64,000 nucleotides of DNA from Magnolia sinica (taxonomy: Eukaryota > Streptophyta > Magnoliopsida > Magnoliales > Magnoliaceae): positions 13,100,001-13,164,000 of the forward strand of contig NC_080588.1 in NCBI RefSeq assembly GCF_029962835.1. Direction: 5' to 3'. Below, in pieces: positions 58,618 through 64,000 of this stretch (within the stretch, counting starts at the first letter, position 1; each line of letters opens with the position of its first letter). The position numbers were made by a program, and so were the translations under genes. The notes under the pieces were generated by a model. It was not told where the DNA came from. It did not search any database and worked only from the letters and a program-made list of their open reading frames with translations.

Positions 58618-59310
58618 CCTCGAGTTCCGAGTTGTACGAACAGCTCAAATGGGAGTGGTTGGTGGTCTGTGGGCCCCAAAATGATGTATGTGTTTCATCC
58701 ATGTCGTCCACCTATTTTTCCAAGTCATTTTACGGTGTGAGACAAAAAATGAGGTTTATCCATATCTCAAGTGGAACACATTACAGGAAACAATGTTGAA
58801 TGAGCGTTGACCAGTAAAAAACTTTTGGGTGCCATAAAAGTTTTGGATCAATCTATTTTTTATTTTTTCCATCCATCTAGACCTTTATGATGTAATCAAC
58901 AGATTGGATTTCAAATAAATAGTACATTGGGCATTAGGAGGATTTTAATTGTGGATATCCAATCACTATTGTTTTCCTGTGGTGTGGTCCACCTGAGATT
59001 TATATCCCTCTCATATTTTGGGTCAAGTGCTAAAATGATCTTTAAAAATGGATGAATGGAATAGATTAAAAACACACATCATGGTGGGTCCCACAGAGCA
59101 CCAACCACCAGCCCTGTGGCAAGGGGAGTTGCCAATCCAGTTTCTGCATTTGAGATTAACATCACATGGGCCCCACAATAAAGTATTTATTATATCCATA
59201 CCGTCCATTTTCGTGATCATTTTAGAGCATTTGGAACAACAAACGAATCATATCTAAAGCTCAAATGGACCACACTGAAAATAGCAGCGAGGATAATGAT
59301 TTTCACCGTT
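58618..59310. repeat. Second foldback-family copy within composite hAT
   Basis: GGTTGGTGGTCTGTGGGCCC near 58658 pairs with GGGTCCCACAGAGCACCAAC near 59087. A further half-copy follows to about 59300. Confidence 0.65.
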
Positions 59311-59659
59311 CAAAAAAGCCGATCCGAATCGTACCCAACCCGATCCGACTTGGCTTCCCTGACCGAGTCGGACTCGGTTCGGGTCAGGCCAACCTTGTGT
59401 TGGATCGGTTCGAATCCTGTGTCCCGGACTCGGTCCCGGATCGGATCGGTTCGAATCCTGTGTCCCGGACTCGGTCCCGAATCGGATCGGGTTCGGATCA
59501 GGGCAGCTACATTTCGGACCGAATCGAGTTGTACCGAATCCGATCCGACTCGGTCCGATGCCTAGCTCTATCTCCATCCACTTGGTTTCATCATCAAGAC
59601 TCTCAAAGCACCCGTAAGTTCAAATCCCACGATGTAAGTGATTTTGTCATTTCACCTTT

Positions 59660-59693
59660 TAAAATAAATAAATAAATAAATAAATAAATAAAA
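59660..59693 (+). repeat. (AAAT)n microsatellite
   Basis: About eight AAAT units, directly visible. Confidence 0.85.
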
Positions 59694-59731
59694 ACCTTTT
59701 TGGTGTATTTTCAAAAGAATTGCAACTTTTA

Positions 59732-60405
59732 GGGATCATTTGGCAGCATAGATTTGAGTGTATTTGAGTGCTTTCGGCATCCAAAAGTCATCTCATAACA
59801 TGGATTCAAAGGTATTTGAAATACACAGTTTTTGTGTATTTTCAAACTACTCTTTTTTTTTTTGCACTGATTCAGAATCAAATGCCCTTTTTGGCTCCTT
59901 TTTAAAGGCAAGAGAGTCTCACATGCAACAAGGTGTCGCTAGGCTACTAATCCATTGTACACGTGGCATGCTGATGATACCCAAAAACAATCAAATTAGA
60001 GGTATCACTAGAATTACATGAACAGAATTATCCGAACGGTCCAAACATTGGCCATGTAAATCGATGGTTAAAAAACATTGGTAAGTCGCTCGTTTGTGAT
60101 CCTATGTTAATGGGCCACCCAAGGCTCAAAATTTCATCATTTTTTGGCCAAAGTATATATTTCAATGGGCTTATTACAATCATTCAGTCAAATATCAAAT
60201 ATGTACACTAATTCAGGGTATTAAAGTTGATTTTGTAATCAAATTCAAATTCCTACAAATATAATACAGAATTTCAATGCATTCCTATTTTTGGACACTA
60301 ATGCATTCCAAATACAAGCTGTCCAACACAACTGAGGATTCAAAATCACATTGATTTGTGATTTGGATTCCAATGCATTCCAAATATAAGCTCCCAAACG
60401 AGCCC
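59732..60405. mobile_element. Tourist-like (PIF/Harbinger) element with TTA duplication
   Basis: Starts GGGATCATTTGGCAGC and ends GCTCCCAAACGAGCCC (inverted). The trinucleotide TTA flanks both ends (59729-59731 and 60406-60408), as expected for this superfamily. The arms carry words such as GGATTCCAATGCATTCC. The interior does not encode a transposase. Confidence 0.75.
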
Positions 60406-60544
60406 TTATGGTAATTGATAATGGCATCCCTTCACATACACATTTGCATACGTATCATAGGAGGCGGCAGGCCACACCTATTTCCATGTGGCTAGGCAAG
60501 TACCCGTGATCGTGCTAAAGACCCCATGTGCATGTGCGAGCATC

Positions 60545-62048
60545 TGTAAGACCCCACACTAGGAATATGCACATGGGCTGCTTTGTGGAGTGATCCAGAC
60601 TGTTGGATTGGAGGGACGTGACGATCGGGCCGTTGGATCATCTGATCGGGCCATTGATCGTGGATCGTCCACACTAGTTTTTCTTAGATTTTATCAGCTT
60701 ATAAGATTTAGTTTTGTTTATATTATGTATGGAAACCATTATGAGTATTTTTAGTTGATTTTAGTTCAACGAAGGCTATTTTTGTCAAAATTCACAAAAC
60801 AGGGTGTTTATTGTAATTTTTTTAACTTTCTCGGAGCTATAAAAGAGGGTGGGCGTGTGACCCTCTCCCTCATTGGATCTTGTGACTTTTTTGGTTTAAA
60901 ATAAAAAAGAAAGAGAGAAAAAGCTTTTGCTTTCTTCTTCCTATCTTTATGAAATTTGAAGATATTTCCATGTAATTTGGAATGGAGATTGATGTGAAGC
61001 TAATCTTCATCAACGGAGGTACGAGGTCTCCAATCTATCCCCAGATCACCATCTCTTTTCCCCTCCAAGCCATTTTCTTCAGGTTCTTCAATTCTCCCAT
61101 CCTAAGCCGTCATCTTCTCTTAAACCCATCTTTCCCTTACCTATCTTGATGCGGACATCATTGGTGCACCCTTTAGAGTGTACCAGAGGTGGAGGCATCA
61201 CCGACAGCGTACCGGAGCGGATGAGTTGATGTGGATGGACATTGGGTCCATCGGACCCATTTTTTAACGCGCTACGAGTGTAGGAGCGACATGACCACAC
61301 CCTGACCATAAATCCATAAGTCGGATTTCACACCCTACCACACGAGTGTTTTAGTTTTAGGCGTTTTTGTTCTTTTTCCTATTTCAGGGGCTCTATTACA
61401 CTTTCGTTATTTTTCGCTTTTTTTTGGTTATTTTTCTTATTTTCAAGGGCTTTAGTGCACTTTTACTTTTTCCATTGCTTATGTATGCGTTGTGAGAAAC
61501 CCTGTTTTGATTATTATTGAATGAATAGAAATTCGTCTCTTTTCTTCCTCTTTATTCAAGATATTAGGGTTTCAGGATTGGCCCTTGGGTGTTGAGGATT
61601 CCACCCCGATTTCAAGTTTCCTTCTTTCTAGATCTTCAAGGTGCAAGAAAAAGTAAGAATCATCCTCTTTTTCTTTGACGACAAAAGGACCTGTACTTTC
61701 TTCATCTCGAACCTTTCATTCTTTACCCCTTTCGTTCTTCTCTGGATATCCCCTTTCTAGTTTGAACGGAAAAGAGAGATGGTGTTAGTCAGTAGAATCA
61801 GATCTAAACTTGACTGTGGACTGACTTATGCTAGATCTTGGATATCCTCATATCCCTAAGTCCTCCATTTTTACTGTTTACGCGATTTTATGTTTAGGGG
61901 CGTGATCTTGACGAAATGACCTCATCTTTGTTTTAAAATTTACCTAATCCCTCTGACTGGAAACAGTTACTTAATTGATATATTTATTTGAACATTCTTT
62001 AACATGATTATACATGCATCTAGGATTAGGTCATCACATGTCCCTACA
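60545..62048 (+). repeat. 5' LTR of third chromovirus
   Basis: From TGTAAGACCCCACACTAGG to CATGTCCCTACA, 1,504 bp. A TATAAAAG box lies at 60838-60845. The 3' LTR is outside the window, so the boundary is inferred from the TG/CA ends and the PBS that follows. Confidence 0.82.
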
Positions 62049-62055
62049 TCAAATT

Positions 62056-62067
62056 TGGTGTCAGAGC
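62056..62067 (+). promoter_or_regulatory. Primer-binding site of third chromovirus
   Basis: TGGTGTCAGAGC starts eight bases after the LTR, one base different from the tRNA-Met-type TGGTATCAGAGC. Confidence 0.82.
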
Positions 62068-62567
62068 TCAGTTTTAGTGTAAGTCAGTTTATTGTCAATC
62101 CGTCTTTGTGGTGAAAATTTTCTATAGAAACCCTTTACCTAAATTTTAAAAAATCATTTAGGTTTCAAGTGGTACACAAGCTAGATGTCTATACTTGATA
62201 TCAATGAATCCTATAAACGATCGTGAAGATTTCAATAAGTGAGTATCAAGCCTCAATTGGTGATTTTAATCTCTTTAATCTCAAGATATTCAGTCATTAA
62301 TACTATATAAAATAAAATTTTAAAAAAAAAATGAACAACAAGATTTTAAGCAGCAATTTATGCATGTTCAGTCTCTTCCAGCTCGACCCGCGTGACCGGT
62401 TCTGCGAAGGGGACATATTTTGTTGAGTTTAGTCAACCCTTTTTCTAGGTTTTGTTAAGTTCCCATATAGATCTAGGCCATATAAGGTAGTTGCGTTGCA
62501 TTGGTATCATTGTTTTTACCATTTCTCGCACATAGATCTAGGACCATTCACTTGACATTCCTAGTGT

Positions 62568-63960
62568 ATGCCCACGCGCACCAGTCGTGGATTTGGTCTT
62601 CATTACACCATAGACTCCGATCAATTTGCCAAGGCTATGGAGGGCCTAACTAAGAGAATAGATCAACAATTTCAAACCATGAGGGATCATATCGCGTAGC
62701 AGTTTGCGCATCAAAATGGTAGGTTCACGCGTCTAGAAGAGAGTTGTGCATCTAGAGGCTGGTATTCCAACCGCCACTGTAGGTGGAGCCCAGGCGACCC
62801 CCGACACCGGGGTTGTTGATCAGTCCCAAGTTTTAGGCCCTGGCCCGCCTAGCGATGGTTTGGGCGTAGGCCAGGCCCGTCGGCCTCGCAATAGACACGA
62901 TGGGGTATATCCATTACCACCCACACATAATCATGATCCTGTTATTCTCGCCCAATGGGAGGGCCATGATGGGGTGCGTCATCAGCACCCCCAAAGATAT
63001 CATGAGCATGAGGACCCTGTTTCTAGGGTCATGAAGGGCATCAAGATTGATGCCCCCAGTTTTGATGGGAGATTGGACCCCAAAGTTTTTTCCGATTGGT
63101 TAGCAGACATGGATCGCTTCTTTGAGTGGCAAGGTCTGCCAGACCCACGATGAGTCGGGTTCGCCAAGATGAAATTGGTGGGCCAAGTAAAACTATATTG
63201 GAGAAATGTGTAGTGTCACCGTGAGCGACCTGGAGAGGGGTCAATTCTCTTTTGGATTGAGATGAAAGAGTTGTTGCGAGAGAAGTATGCTCCCCTTTCT
63301 TACAAGCAGAGGTTGTTGGATCAATGACACAGTTTGCACAAAGGATCTATGACGGCGACAAAATACATCGCCAAGTTCGATGAATATATGATGAGGTGCG
63401 ATGTGGATAAGGACTCTGCTGTGGTTCTCTCCCGTTTTCGTATGGGCCTCAGACTCGAGCTTCAGCGGGAGTTCGCACTTCACATGGACACCAGTCTGAA
63501 ACATGCTTACCAGGTGGTGCAGGAACTGGAGCACTGTGTGCGCCAGTCCAATGTGAGGGGGATTGATTTTTGACCTACTATGCCTAGAGTAGCTCCGCAG
63601 GGATCGAGACCCCAGGTCGAAATTCAACCCAAAACTCAACCTGGTACCCAGCCAGTCAACAGAAATCGAAGTAATAATATGGCTGGACCAAGTACTAGGC
63701 TAGCGATGCCAGGGCAGTGATACTGTTGTGGTGGCATGGGTCACATCACTGCCGAGTGTTCAAATAAGGATGGGCGCATTGCCTTTGTTTCTGAACACCC
63801 ACAAAAGAAGTGGCAAATAAAGTTGATGGTGACCAGGGTGATGAGGAGATCATTATCCGCTCCCTTGACCCGGCTAGTGATGCTTGTGAGGTGTGCCTTG
63901 ATCCAAATGAAGGAAAGCGAAGATTGGTGCAGAACCACCATTTTCCACACTTACGCCAAG
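62568..63960 (+). pseudogene. gag of third chromovirus, broken
   Basis: Starts at ATG 62568 (MPTRTSRGFGLHYTIDSDQF), the same MPTRT opening as the other two. A stop follows at about 62697 and a frame change near 62745. The gag core reads IDAPSFDGRLDPKVFSDWLA and DMDRFFEWQG, then a stop; KELLREKYAPLSYKQRLLDQ, then a stop; and YIAKFDEYMMRCDVDKDSAV to 63570. The zinc knuckle CCGGMGHITAEC is at about 63724-63760, preceded by a stop. Disrupted in at least five places. Confidence 0.85.
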
Positions 63961-64000
63961 CGTGGAGAAAAGAGCTACAAAGTGATCATAGACAGCGGGA
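63950..64000 (+). pseudogene. Start of protease of third chromovirus, cut by window
   Basis: The final bases read KSYKVIIDSG, the beginning of the aspartic protease active-site motif. The remainder lies beyond the window. Confidence 0.7.

Larger units (their letters stand above)
57537..59570. mobile_element. Composite hAT-like element with GGATCCGA motifs
   Basis: Left end TAGAGCTGGACATATC, right end GATGCCTAGCTCTA, inverted, and a perfect 8-bp target duplication TCTCCATC (57529-57536 and 59571-59578). The arms (57545-57760 and 59315-59565) are crowded with GATCCGA, TCGGATCGG and CCGGAC words, like the inner element at 5623-6179. The middle 1.5 kb consists of foldback-family copies, so it has grown by nested insertion. 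No transposase. Confidence 0.87.

Noticed and set aside
1..64000. CRISPR arrays, operons, bacterial promoters or phage genes
   Set aside because: No regular short repeats with unique spacers and no prokaryotic genes; introns, LTR elements and LINEs show a plant nuclear genome.

Overview
This is nuclear DNA of a flowering plant. One host gene is interrupted by spliceosomal introns, and nearly everything else is transposable elements: Ty3-gypsy chromoviruses, a Tat/Retand-type gypsy element, a Ty1-copia remnant, LINEs and many hAT-, Harbinger- and foldback-type non-autonomous elements. The very abundant palindromic repeat with a GTGGGCCCCACCATGATG-like core recalls magnoliid-type genomes, but that placement is an impression and not something the sequence proves. 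There are no bacterial genes, CRISPR arrays or convincing RNA genes.

The single host gene is on the minus strand. Four exons (53231-52995, 50842-50699, 45334-45203, 9232-8948) have GT/AG boundaries and join in frame into the alpha/beta-hydrolase core of a plant methylesterase of the chloroplast-type MES11-15 group. The introns inside the window are 2,152, 5,364 and about 35,970 bp. The first exon (N-terminus) was not found and probably lies beyond 64,000. Most elements in the window therefore sit inside this one gene.

Layout. 1-8.3 kb is downstream of the gene and holds decayed LTR-like pieces, a hAT element nested in another hAT element (5273-6447) and hairpin repeats. 8.95-9.23 kb is the last exon. 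9.2-45.2 kb is the giant intron: a hAT element (9984-10517); a palindromic MITE (11040-20374) split by a complete but dead Tat-like element (11110-19878, TSD GAAAT, with an antisense ORF); a LINE remnant (21.4-22.65 kb); a CACATGTG minisatellite; a hAT-like element full of foldbacks (23346-25906); a nearly complete chromovirus on the minus strand (26257-33699, TSD TTCTA); a 556-bp tandem duplication; a copia tail; and a second chromovirus of the same family on the plus strand (36473-44644, TSD GTATA) that has lost RT, RNase H and most of integrase and whose 3' LTR is broken by two copies of another repeat. 45.2-53.2 kb holds the three upstream exons separated by hAT and LINE insertions. 53.2-60.4 kb is probably intron 1: a Tourist-like element, a minus-strand LINE carrying a hAT insertion, a 2-kb composite hAT element and another Tourist-like element. 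60.5-64 kb is the 5' LTR and gag of a third chromovirus cut by the window edge.

None of the retroelements appears able to move on its own: every gag or pol region has stops, frameshifts or deletions. Exact or near-exact target-site duplications let the nesting order be read directly in several places.
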